From positions 1 through 64,000 of the forward strand of contig JAUQXA010000053.1 in the NCBI GenBank assembly GCA_030834895.1: 64,000 nt of DNA, given 5' to 3'. A program made the translations under genes and the position numbers. Shown piece by piece: positions 40,739-48,860 of the stretch. The notes beneath the pieces are model-generated. The model was not told the origin of the DNA and did no database searches. It saw only the letters and a program-made list of their open reading frames with translations. This DNA comes from Anaerolineales bacterium (GTDB taxonomy: Bacteria; Chloroflexota; Anaerolineae; Anaerolineales; Villigracilaceae). Each line of letters begins with the position of its first letter. Position 1 is the stretch's first letter.

Positions 40739-43700
40739 ATGAAGCGTTCCATAAGCAACCTGTTATCCATCGCGCCGGGTGAAGAGCAAAAGACCTCCCT
40801 GCTTTACCTTTTGCACCTGATCTTCTACCTGGGTTTGATGTGGGGAGACGCCGCGCGTGAAACGCTTTTCCTTTCCGCATGGTCGGCGGATGATTTGGCA
40901 TTCGTCTTCGTCATCTATGCGATTATCGGCTTCCTGATGGGGATCGCCTACACATTCGTTGCCGACCGTATCAGCAACGGATCGTTACTCAAAATCATCA
41001 TGGGGATCATGATCCTGTGGCTGGTCTCGGTGCGGATCATGCTGGAGACTAATGGCGGACCGCGCGGCACGGTGTACCCATATTTTTATCTGGTATACAG
41101 CGCCTTCCGCGACGTTTCCACAATGCACATTTTGTTGTACATCAACGACTTTTACGACACCCGCGCCTCGAAACGCGCCCTGCCGCTCATGCTCTCGGCG
41201 GGAATTGCGGGTGGAACCCTGGCAGGATTCACCACCAACCTGCTTAATCAGTGGGTGGGATTGAATAATACGCCACTGGCCTGGGCCGTGGCTTTGGCAA
41301 TTTGCTTTCTCGTTGTGCTGGTGATCGAACGCCGGTTGACAGGCGAAATCGAACAGATCGAACGGCAACGCAAGAAAGCCATTTCCTCCTCCGGAAATCG
41401 CGCCAAAAAATCGGGCGGACTACAAAACCTGGTCGAGGGATTCCAATTTGTGCGGCAATCCGGTTTGTTGCGCGGTTTGGCTGTGGCGACCCTGGTGATG
41501 GTTGTACTGATGAACCTGCTCATCTACCAGTCGAGCCGCGAATTTGCCAGTCAGTTTGCAAACAACCCCGATGGACTTTTCAACTTCTATGGCATTTTGA
41601 ACGGCATCTCGAACGTGGGCGGGTTACTGGTTCAATCCCTGTTCCTCAGCCGTCTTGTCAATATGTTTGGCGTCGGCTCGATGAATCTGTTCTTCCCCAT
41701 TGTCACGCTTGGCGCGGTGGCGTTGATCAACCTTGTCCCCAGTTTGGGGAGTGCGATCTTTGCCCGCCTCGACCATAGCGCCATCAAACAAACCTTTCGC
41801 AACCCATTGGATGCCATGCTATATAACAGCGTCCCGCTTAACAGCAAGACTCGCGCGCGTGGATTCATCGGGGGATTCGTTGTTCCGCTTGGCACGCTGA
41901 CGTCGGGTCTGATCTTGCTGGTGATGAAGTCACAGCTTCTTACTGCGCCAGTAGTCATCACGATTGGCATCGGACTGGCGTTGCTGTACGTCCTCATCAT
42001 GTTCAACGTGCGGCGCGACTATGGGCGTTCCATGACCAGCTTGCTGGCGGGCGATGAAATAGTTGTCTTCAACCAGGATCAATCTGAGGCGCTGCCACCC
42101 GACCCTGCAACGGTGGTCTGGCTGCGCGAGAAACTGCAAAGCCTCCCTCTTGATTCCGCATCCGATGGTCAAGCTGTTTTTGTCAGCCAGATCTTGTACG
42201 ATATGGATTCCCGTTTCGCCCTGCCTGTGATTCTTGACATGGTTGGAAAGCGCGGCCCGTTTTTCAAAAAGGGCGCCATCGAACTGTTGGATCAATCAAA
42301 TCTCAATCAAGCCAATTTTGTGGAACTCTGCGAGCGCGGACTCGACGACTCTGAGCCAATGGTGCGGGAAGCGGCGGCTGGCGCATTACTGAACTTTGTC
42401 AGGCGCGACGCGGGTGGAAGCCCTGAAAAAATCGCAAGTATCCTGAATAGTCTGTACGCCCGCCTTGATGAACTCGAACTAGAAGAACAAACTCAGTTGT
42501 TGATTCTTTTGTTTCAACATGGCTCACTGGAACAACAATCAAATGCGCAGTCAATCCTCAACCAGTGGCTCGAGTCCACTGTAAAAAGCGGGGGATTGCA
42601 GGATGAGGATGCACACACACTGTCGTCAGGATTGATTGTTTTGGTTGAAGTCGAAAGACTGCGCCTGCAAAGCCTGCACGGCAGCGGATTTGAAAATAAT
42701 CCCGCCATGCGGCGCAAGGTTAACGAAGAGCCAAGTCGTCTGAAGGATATGGCCATGGATTTGTTGAAACATCCATTGCCTCAAATCCGTCAACAGTTGA
42801 CTCCAGCCCTGGTACATCAGTGCAAATATATCCACTGGGACGAAGAGCATTGGGCAGTGCAGAGTCTCGTGAAGTTGCTCGAAGACCCCGAAGAAACCAT
42901 CCGCCTGGCTGTGATGGAGGAATTACAGGCTGAAGTTATGACCATTCCGCTCAAGCCCGTCGTCTGGCAGACGTTGAACGACCCTATGCTCTCGGTGCGG
43001 CGGCTGGCCTGCAAACTTCCCATCCATTTGAAATTTGCCGAGATGCAAGCCTTGCGCGGTTGTTTGGATGTCGACTCGATGCAAAGCTCTCCATATCGTG
43101 CGGAAAGCGCCATTTACCTGCTTATCCAAGCGGGACAGCGCGGCATGAGAACTGCACTCGGCAAGGCAGCGGAATCTTTAGTGCGCGACACCTATTGGTT
43201 GACCCTCGAAGGATCAGTGCTGAGGGAACTTGCGGCTGAGGAGAAACCGCCGCGTCCCGGCGCCCGCCTGATGTTCAAGGCATTTCAAGAAGCTTCCCTT
43301 TCAGTGATTGAGCGGATATTCTGGCTGATGAGCGCCGACAGCAGCGAAGAGGAAGTACAGGCTGTCCGACGCGCCCTGCCCTCCACGGATCCCGCCGAAC
43401 GCGCGAATGCAGCCGAAGCCTTGGAGTCCATCCTGCCTCCCGTCGTTGCACGTCAGTTGGCGAAATTACTGGATGGTTCGCCTGCGGAACAAGTAATCAA
43501 ATGCGCCGAAGATGAATTGGACTTGCATCCGCCTAGTCTGGTGCAAGTGGTTCATAATACCTGGACTCAAATCAACGCACCTAACACCCCTCAGGTGATT
43601 CCCTCCCGCTTGCAATATTTCTATGCCGATGGCTGGCTGACAACCGCCGCCATTTATCTTATGACCGAAGTCGAGCCTTCCACATTGGACATCGACGCCC

Positions 43701-44323
43701 AATCGTTGCGTGAGGCCCTGATGTTGACCCTCGAAGCGGATACCCGTCCCAACGTGCGGGATGCCGCGAAATTGGTATTATCCAAGCTGGATTCGAATCC
43801 AAAGGAGACTGTCATGTCATCCTCCCAACCGCTTTCATTGGTGGAAAAAGTAATCTTTCTAAAGGAAGTGCCTTTCTTTGCCGACCTCTCCCTGCAGGAG
43901 ATTTCGATTCTGGCGGGGATTAGTGAAGAAGTAAGTTACCCCGCAGAGCATAAGATCTTTTCGCAGGGAGATAACACAAAATCGCTATACCTTATTATTC
44001 GCGGCAAGGTATCTGTCCAGCAGTCAGCCCGCGCCGGCTCGATTGTGCGCCTGCGGACTTTGGAAGCCAAAAGCTATTTTGCGGAAACCTCGCTCTTCGA
44101 CGGAGCCCCGCATCAGGCGGATATTGTGACCATCGACCCGGTGGATATTTTGCTCATCCGCCAGTCCACCCTTTTCGCGCTTATCCGCCGCCGTCCCGAC
44201 CTGGGCCTGTCCCTGTTGAAGGCGCTCAGCCAACGCCTGCGCGAGACCTATGCCCAGATTGCTCAAACTGAACGCGCCAAACCGCAGAAGCTGATGAGTT
44301 TGTACGATAAGATGGAAAAATGA
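40739..44323 (+). CDS. nucleotide-transporter-like / HEAT repeat / cyclic-nucleotide-binding-like fusion protein
   Basis: A protein of about 1194 residues. Residues 1-430 form a 12-helix MFS-like membrane domain resembling Npt/ATP-ADP carriers (NTT). Residues about 440-1020 are HEAT-type helical repeats (many LLxxxxxxVRxxAAxAL units). Residues about 1035-1165 form a CNB fold (YLIIRGKVSVQ; FAETSLFDGAPHQADIV). In the phosphate-binding cassette, the usual FGE is FAE and the key Arg after Pro is His, so cyclic-nucleotide binding may be lost. TTG at 40736 is an alternative start. An internal ribosome site and ATG sit exactly before the CNB part. Follows the Cache-HAMP receptor. Confidence 0.8.
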   Translation: MKRSISNLLSIAPGEEQKTSLLYLLHLIFYLGLMWGDAARETLFLSAWSADDLAFVFVIYAIIGFLMGIAYTFVADRISNGSLLKIIMGIMILWLVSVRIMLETNGGPRGTVYPYFYLVYSAFRDVSTMHILLYINDFYDTRASKRALPLMLSAGIAGGTLAGFTTNLLNQWVGLNNTPLAWAVALAICFLVVLVIERRLTGEIEQIERQRKKAISSSGNRAKKSGGLQNLVEGFQFVRQSGLLRGLAVATLVMVVLMNLLIYQSSREFASQFANNPDGLFNFYGILNGISNVGGLLVQSLFLSRLVNMFGVGSMNLFFPIVTLGAVALINLVPSLGSAIFARLDHSAIKQTFRNPLDAMLYNSVPLNSKTRARGFIGGFVVPLGTLTSGLILLVMKSQLLTAPVVITIGIGLALLYVLIMFNVRRDYGRSMTSLLAGDEIVVFNQDQSEALPPDPATVVWLREKLQSLPLDSASDGQAVFVSQILYDMDSRFALPVILDMVGKRGPFFKKGAIELLDQSNLNQANFVELCERGLDDSEPMVREAAAGALLNFVRRDAGGSPEKIASILNSLYARLDELELEEQTQLLILLFQHGSLEQQSNAQSILNQWLESTVKSGGLQDEDAHTLSSGLIVLVEVERLRLQSLHGSGFENNPAMRRKVNEEPSRLKDMAMDLLKHPLPQIRQQLTPALVHQCKYIHWDEEHWAVQSLVKLLEDPEETIRLAVMEELQAEVMTIPLKPVVWQTLNDPMLSVRRLACKLPIHLKFAEMQALRGCLDVDSMQSSPYRAESAIYLLIQAGQRGMRTALGKAAESLVRDTYWLTLEGSVLRELAAEEKPPRPGARLMFKAFQEASLSVIERIFWLMSADSSEEEVQAVRRALPSTDPAERANAAEALESILPPVVARQLAKLLDGSPAEQVIKCAEDELDLHPPSLVQVVHNTWTQINAPNTPQVIPSRLQYFYADGWLTTAAIYLMTEVEPSTLDIDAQSLREALMLTLEADTRPNVRDAAKLVLSKLDSNPKETVMSSSQPLSLVEKVIFLKEVPFFADLSLQEISILAGISEEVSYPAEHKIFSQGDNTKSLYLIIRGKVSVQQSARAGSIVRLRTLEAKSYFAETSLFDGAPHQADIVTIDPVDILLIRQSTLFALIRRRPDLGLSLLKALSQRLRETYAQIAQTERAKPQKLMSLYDKMEK
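43801..43816 (+). promoter_or_regulatory. internal ribosome site and start codon before the CNB domain
   Basis: AAAGGAG at 43801-43807 is followed, six bases later, by an in-frame ATG (43814). It falls at the boundary of the HEAT and CNB parts. Translation from here would give a free CNB protein of 169 residues. Confidence 0.45.
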
Positions 44324-44347
44324 ACGGATAACAAAATGCACAAAAGT

Positions 44348-44380
44348 AGCGGGCAACGCTGTTGGCGTTGCCCGCTTTTG
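44348..44380 (+). terminator. rho-independent terminator
   Basis: AGCGGGCAACGC pairs with GCGTTGCCCGCT around a short loop, followed by TTTGATAGTTT. It closes the fusion-protein gene. Confidence 0.8.
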
Positions 44381-44427
44381 ATAGTTTCTGACAGAGGCAT
44401 GAGAGGGATTTATCAGGACCTTCGTGC

Positions 44428-44928
44428 ATGATTGGGGACATGAAAACTTCACGCACTCTCCTACACATCAGGTTCTGGCTGGTCTTCTTTTCCATCGCGC
44501 TTATTGTCAGCGGGGCAACCGCCATTTTTGCCAGGGAAGGACTGCAACTCCTCAGTCCATTCTTTGCCAAAGGATCAATGTTGCAGGTTTATTGGCCAGG
44601 CATGGCGGAATGGTTATCGCTGGTTTACCAGTCGATTGAGGAAACATACGACAAGTACCCGTTCCTCGCCTATGGGTATGACTGGCTTGCTTTTGGGCAC
44701 TTCATCATTTCCATCCCGTTTCTGATGGCTGTAAATGACCCACGCCGTTATTCATGGGTCATTACCTACGGCATCATCGCCTGTATTTCCGTCATTCCGT
44801 TTGCCATTGTTTTCGGCGCCATTCGGGGAATCCCCGTTTTCTGGCGGATTGTTGACACGCTTTTTGGAATAGGTGGACTTCTGGTGCTCCTCATTCTCCG
44901 CAAACAACTAAAGACTCTGGATTCATAA
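44428..44928 (+). CDS. four-helix membrane protein of unknown function
   Basis: A 166-residue protein with four hydrophobic segments. Between helices 1 and 2 is a long acidic loop (about 40-70: WPGMAEWLSLVYQSIEETYDKYPFLAYGYDWLAFGH). Conserved aromatic and acidic residues in the loop suggest a real family, which I cannot name. An ATG at 44440 is an alternative start. A weak AGGA lies upstream of 44428. It is isolated between a terminator and bchE. Confidence 0.6.
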   Translation: MIGDMKTSRTLLHIRFWLVFFSIALIVSGATAIFAREGLQLLSPFFAKGSMLQVYWPGMAEWLSLVYQSIEETYDKYPFLAYGYDWLAFGHFIISIPFLMAVNDPRRYSWVITYGIIACISVIPFAIVFGAIRGIPVFWRIVDTLFGIGGLLVLLILRKQLKTLDS

Positions 44929-45022
44929 AACACATAACGAGTCAGGGCGGTTATTCAACTGTAACATCAGATGTGGCTGTTGGAAGGCCACAACGCAATC
45001 CAACACCTGTGTGGAGGACGAC

Positions 45023-46477
45023 ATGCGAATACTATTAATCAATCCACCTCATTTATCAATCGGAAGCAGACTCCCGGACGAGCACCTGCCTCCATTGGGA
45101 TTATTATCCATTGGCGGGCCACTAATCGACAAAGGGCATGAAGTGATATTGCTTGACGCCGAATTTGGGCCCTTGCCATTTGACGAAATTGTCGCCAGGA
45201 CCTTGAAATACAACCCGGATTTTGTTTTGCTTGGTCATTCCGGTTCGACCTCCGCCCAACCGATTATTTCAGAAATCACCAGGCGAATCCGGCTCAAAAA
45301 TGACTCAATAAGAATCGTGATCGGAGGGGTATTTCCCACTTATCATTGGCGGGAAATATTGAAAAGCAATCCACAGATCGATTATGTTGTGTGTGGAGAA
45401 GGCGAAGAGACCGTTGTCAATCTCGTTGAAGCCGTCGAGGGCAACTCCTCATTGGAACTTGTCAAAGGGATTGCGTTTCGACTGGACGGGACAATCTTGA
45501 AAACCCCGCCCGCTCCCATCATAAAAGACCTCGATGCCTATCGGGTGGGTTGGGAATTGATGGGGAACTATCACTATACCTATTGGGGAAAAAGAAAGGC
45601 GGTTGTGCTTCAATTTTCAAGAGGCTGTCCGCACTCCTGTAGCTATTGCGGACAAAGTTTGTTCTGGGGGAAATGGCGGCACAGGGATCCCAATAAACTT
45701 GCCGATGAAATCGAAATGCTTCATAAAAAATATGGAGTGGAGGTGATAAATTTCGCGGATGAAAATCCATCAGCCAATCAGACGGCTTGGAAGGAATTTC
45801 TGGAAGCACTCATCCGCAAAAGACTCAAATTGATTCTGGTCGGCTCGATTCGCGCGGATAACATTGTCCGCGATGCGGGACATTTGCATTTGTATAAGGA
45901 GGCGGGATTCGAAAGGTTCCTGCTGGGAATCGAAAATTACGATGAGACCGTTTTGGAGAGAATAAAGAAGGAGGGTTCGGTTGCCAAGGACAGGGAAGCC
46001 ATCCAATTATTGAGGAAGTACGACATTTTATCGATGGCAACTTACGTGGTCGGTTTCGGAGAAGAGACGACAAGGGATTTCTACAACAGCCTGAGAAAAC
46101 TTCTGGATTACGACCCGGACCAAATTCAGCTTTTGTATGTGACTCCGCACCGATGGACGCCGTATTACGAGGAAATAAAGCATAAACGGATTATTCAACC
46201 AGACCAACGGAAATGGGATTACAAACATCAGGTGATTGACATGGAAAACCTGAAACCCTGGGTGGTGATTTTATACGTCAAATTGATCGAGGTGATTATG
46301 CAGGCGCGACCCAAAGCATTGACAAGATTGCTGCTTCACAAAGATGCCAGAATTCGGGATGCCATGCGATGGTATACGAATATCGGTAGAAAAGTATGGT
46401 TCCATGAGCTGTTTCAGTTTTTCTTCAAGCAGCAACGTCAATACAAGAATATGGAGTTATCCGACTTTTGGAAGTGA
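45023..46477 (+). CDS. bchE: anaerobic Mg-protoporphyrin IX monomethyl ester cyclase (B12-binding radical SAM)
   Basis: A 484-residue enzyme matching BchE along its entire length. The N-terminal cobalamin domain opens MRILLINPPHLSIGSRLP..PPLGLLSIGGPLID, with GHSGSTSAQP and GGVFPTYHWRE. The radical SAM site is C202-x3-C206-x2-C209 in FSRGCPHSCSYCGQ. FADENPSANQ, LLYVTPHRWTPYY and RKWDYKHQV are BchE-specific stretches. It makes the isocyclic ring of (bacterio)chlorophyll without oxygen. Start ATG 45023 is chosen for GGAGG five bases before it. No other pigment gene is in the window. Assignment is from recognised motifs, not an alignment; BchE-like homologues of other function exist. Confidence 0.82.
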   Translation: MRILLINPPHLSIGSRLPDEHLPPLGLLSIGGPLIDKGHEVILLDAEFGPLPFDEIVARTLKYNPDFVLLGHSGSTSAQPIISEITRRIRLKNDSIRIVIGGVFPTYHWREILKSNPQIDYVVCGEGEETVVNLVEAVEGNSSLELVKGIAFRLDGTILKTPPAPIIKDLDAYRVGWELMGNYHYTYWGKRKAVVLQFSRGCPHSCSYCGQSLFWGKWRHRDPNKLADEIEMLHKKYGVEVINFADENPSANQTAWKEFLEALIRKRLKLILVGSIRADNIVRDAGHLHLYKEAGFERFLLGIENYDETVLERIKKEGSVAKDREAIQLLRKYDILSMATYVVGFGEETTRDFYNSLRKLLDYDPDQIQLLYVTPHRWTPYYEEIKHKRIIQPDQRKWDYKHQVIDMENLKPWVVILYVKLIEVIMQARPKALTRLLLHKDARIRDAMRWYTNIGRKVWFHELFQFFFKQQRQYKNMELSDFWK

Positions 46478-46493
46478 AGAAAATGAAAATACA

Positions 46494-46528
46494 AAAGACC
46501 GCCAGTCCAAGCTGACGGTCTTTGATTT
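46494..46528. terminator. bidirectional terminator between bchE and DUF4349 gene
   Basis: AAAGACCG pairs with CGGTCTTT, with an inner CAG/CTG, followed by GATTTAT on the plus strand and TTTTGTATTTT on the minus strand. It serves both converging genes. Confidence 0.75.
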
Positions 46529-46539
46529 ATCCAACCAAT

Positions 46540-47523
46540 TTACTGCGGCTTCCTCCACTTGCGGGCGAAGAACTTCAACACAGCCCAGATGATCAGCACG
46601 GGCGGGGCAAAGATGGGGACGACGACCACGAAGACCCAGATCAGGAAGTCGATGATTCCCTGGTAGGCGTAGGTGACTGTCCGTTTGGCGCTTGTATACG
46701 TCTCGCCTGGTTTCCATACTTTGGGAGTTGGTGTGAGGGTAGGTGTGGGTGTAGGAGTGGGCGTTGAAACCAATTCGGGCAGGACAGGCTCGAAGTTAAT
46801 GGTGAGGGTGGAATAAGCAGAGCGGTCCTGTAGATAATTCATCCGCCCCTTCAATTGTTCGATCTGCACTTCGATGTTGGACAGTTCCTGGTTGATGCGC
46901 AGGGACTCCTCCACGGTCTTGGCGTCATCAAGGAAGGATTTGATGCGATCGCGTGTGGCTTCCAGGTTGGTGACCTGGGATTGCAGGTCGACGAACTGGT
47001 TGGTGACATCCTCGCCTGAGGCGGTTTCGTCGAGGACTTTGACAGCCAAGCCACGCAGACGGACAAGGGCACGCTCGAACTGGTCAACGGGTACACCGAT
47101 GGTAATGGTGGCGTATTTGTAATTCTCGCCGTCGGCGTATGGTTGATACCAGACCCGTGAACTGATGATGTAGCCGCCCAAGTCCCCGATGACCTGGGTG
47201 GCGCGGTCGATGGCGATGTCGGTATCTTCCACCAACAGTTTGACCTGCCCATCCTTGATGATCATGTGCGATGCGGCGAAATCGGCGTTCGGCGCATTGT
47301 TGGCGAGGACACCCGAACCGGTTTCTGTGGTGGCGTCTTTTACAGCCTCCCCTTCCGCAGGAGGGGGAGCTTCCATGGCGGCAGGTGCTTCGGTGGCGGC
47401 GGGAGCTGCGGCATAGGATTCCATCATGGGTGCTTCAGTGGCGGCTGGAGCCGCCCCACAAGCACTGAGGACCATCAAACCAAGCAAGGCAATCAAGGCA
47501 GTGACTTTGAATCGTGTTTTCAT
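46540..47523 (-). CDS. DUF4349 lipoprotein
   Basis: A 327-residue lipoprotein: lipobox VLSAC with Cys22, then an Ala/Pro/Glu-rich spacer (APAATEAP repeats to about residue 60), the DUF4349 domain (about 85-260: MIIKDGQVKLLVEDTDIAIDRATQVIGDLGGYI, later a long coiled coil VTNLEATRDRIKSFLDD), a TPTPTPTLTPTP linker, and one C-terminal membrane helix (about 298-320). Anchored at both ends it would sit on the outer face of the membrane. Function unknown for the family. Strong ribosome site (AAAAGGAG). Confidence 0.88.
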   Translation of the reverse strand: MKTRFKVTALIALLGLMVLSACGAAPAATEAPMMESYAAAPAATEAPAAMEAPPPAEGEAVKDATTETGSGVLANNAPNADFAASHMIIKDGQVKLLVEDTDIAIDRATQVIGDLGGYIISSRVWYQPYADGENYKYATITIGVPVDQFERALVRLRGLAVKVLDETASGEDVTNQFVDLQSQVTNLEATRDRIKSFLDDAKTVEESLRINQELSNIEVQIEQLKGRMNYLQDRSAYSTLTINFEPVLPELVSTPTPTPTPTLTPTPKVWKPGETYTSAKRTVTYAYQGIIDFLIWVFVVVVPIFAPPVLIIWAVLKFFARKWRKPQ

Positions 47524-47607
47524 CTTCTTCTCCTTTTGAATTTTTATTCGGCGTTGTAAATGAGACGAAGAAGAAAATGAAATGTTCCCCCAAATATATC
47601 GTCAATG

Positions 47608-48816
47608 TCAACGATCTAAAATGACTTCCCCCAACAACTTCACCAGTTTCCCCCCGATGAACGCGCGGCTGAAATTCTCTTCCAGATATTTCCGTCCGCG
47701 AAGGCCCATAAGGCGGCTTCCCTTTGGGTCTGCGGCAAGCCTGCGGATTGCGTCCGCCAGTTGAGTTGCATCACCGGGCGCGGCAAAGATTCCACAGTCG
47801 GCGGCTTCGACCACTTCGCGGATCACGCCGTCGATTGCCAGCGCCACAGGTCTGCCCGCCGCCATGTAATCGAAGACCTTGTTCGGGTAGGTCGTCTTGT
47901 ACTCCTCCAGCGGCTTGAGGATGGCAATGCACGCATCCGCCCCCGCCAGCGCAGACGCCATCTCTGCCTTCGGCACCGACGGCAGAAAGGTCACGTTCGA
48001 CAGGTCTTTTGCCTGCGTTATCAACGCGGGCTTTTCTTTTCCGTCACCGAGGAAAACGATGTGGATATGCTTCTCACTCGCCAGTAAGCGGGCGGACTCC
48101 AAAACAATATTTAGATCATTCGACATGCCGTGCGCGCCCGCGTACAAGGCGACAAATTTACCTTCGAGATGATTGGCTTCACGGAACGATTCCCCGCTCG
48201 CGGCTGGATCGAACATCGACGGGTCCGCGCCGTTGGGGATTAAGTCCACACGCTTCGCGCCCCGCGCCCGGACGTGGTTCAAAAATCCCGGGCTGTTGAC
48301 CATCACCCGGTCCGCGCAGCGGTAGAGGAAGCGTTCCAGCCATTCGGAGAGGGAAATCAAAATCGGATTGGTCAACACACCGACGGCAATTGCAAACAGC
48401 GGCCACAAGTCACGCACCTCGAACAGGAACTTCGCTCCCTTGAGCCGCGCCAGCGCCCAGGCGGTCACGCCCTGAAAGATGGGCGGCGACGTGCCCCAGA
48501 CCAGGTCAACGTTTTTGACTCCCAGCCCAATCCAAAACGACGAAAACATGAACGAGAAAAAAGCAATGATGCGATGAAAAAAGGATTTGTGGTGCGCGTC
48601 GTACACGGCAGCGCGCAGGATGGTAACGCCGCCCCCCTCTGTCTCTCCCCCCATTTTCCCTGAAAGGAGGGAAGTCCCAGTAATGTAACTTACCGGTGAG
48701 GCAATCACCGTCACTTGATGTCCGCAGGAGGTGAGCAGGCGCGCAAATTCGTGATGACGAGTGCCACCCGGTTCATGGAGCGATGCGAATGCCTGATGAA
48801 TGATGAGGATATGCAT
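47608..48816 (-). CDS. GT4 glycosyltransferase (WbuB-like)
   Basis: A 402-residue soluble GT-B enzyme: N-terminal acceptor half (LIIHQAF..HEPGGTRHHEFARLL), central FEVRDLWP typical of the WbuB group, and C-terminal donor half with LIPNGAD, PNKVFDYMAAGRPV (about 313-326) and the E-x7-E type loop. Likely adds a sugar (for instance N-acetyl-fucosamine type) to a surface glycan lipid. Residues 44-64 (ITGTSLLSGKMGGETEGGG) sit where GT4 enzymes have a short loop and come from the same dispersed C/G-rich element as in tlyA, in another frame. Start has no ribosome site; the upstream repeat is very close. Confidence 0.85.
   Translation of the reverse strand: MHILIIHQAFASLHEPGGTRHHEFARLLTSCGHQVTVIASPVSYITGTSLLSGKMGGETEGGGVTILRAAVYDAHHKSFFHRIIAFFSFMFSSFWIGLGVKNVDLVWGTSPPIFQGVTAWALARLKGAKFLFEVRDLWPLFAIAVGVLTNPILISLSEWLERFLYRCADRVMVNSPGFLNHVRARGAKRVDLIPNGADPSMFDPAASGESFREANHLEGKFVALYAGAHGMSNDLNIVLESARLLASEKHIHIVFLGDGKEKPALITQAKDLSNVTFLPSVPKAEMASALAGADACIAILKPLEEYKTTYPNKVFDYMAAGRPVALAIDGVIREVVEAADCGIFAAPGDATQLADAIRRLAADPKGSRLMGLRGRKYLEENFSRAFIGGKLVKLLGEVILDR
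48622..48690. repeat. dispersed C/G-rich element inside the GT4 gene (copy 2)
   Basis: On the minus strand: TTACATTACTGGGACTTCCC, then TTTCAGGGAAAATGGGGGGAG, a G-rich arm and GTTACC. Core matches the tlyA copy (4246-4315). It is translated here one frame away from the tlyA copy. Confidence 0.6.
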
Positions 48817-48860
48817 ATTGGATGATGGATGACAGACGATGGATGGCAGACGATGGTCTA
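48817..48860. repeat. short-word degenerate tandem repeat
   Basis: GATGGATGACAGAC, then GATGGATGGCAGAC, then GATGGTCTATGG fill the whole gap between the GT4 and ribF genes. Confidence 0.55.

Noticed and set aside
46725..46765. Purine-rich tandem repeat
   Set aside because: It is the coding sequence for the TPTPTPT linker of the DUF4349 lipoprotein, not an independent element.
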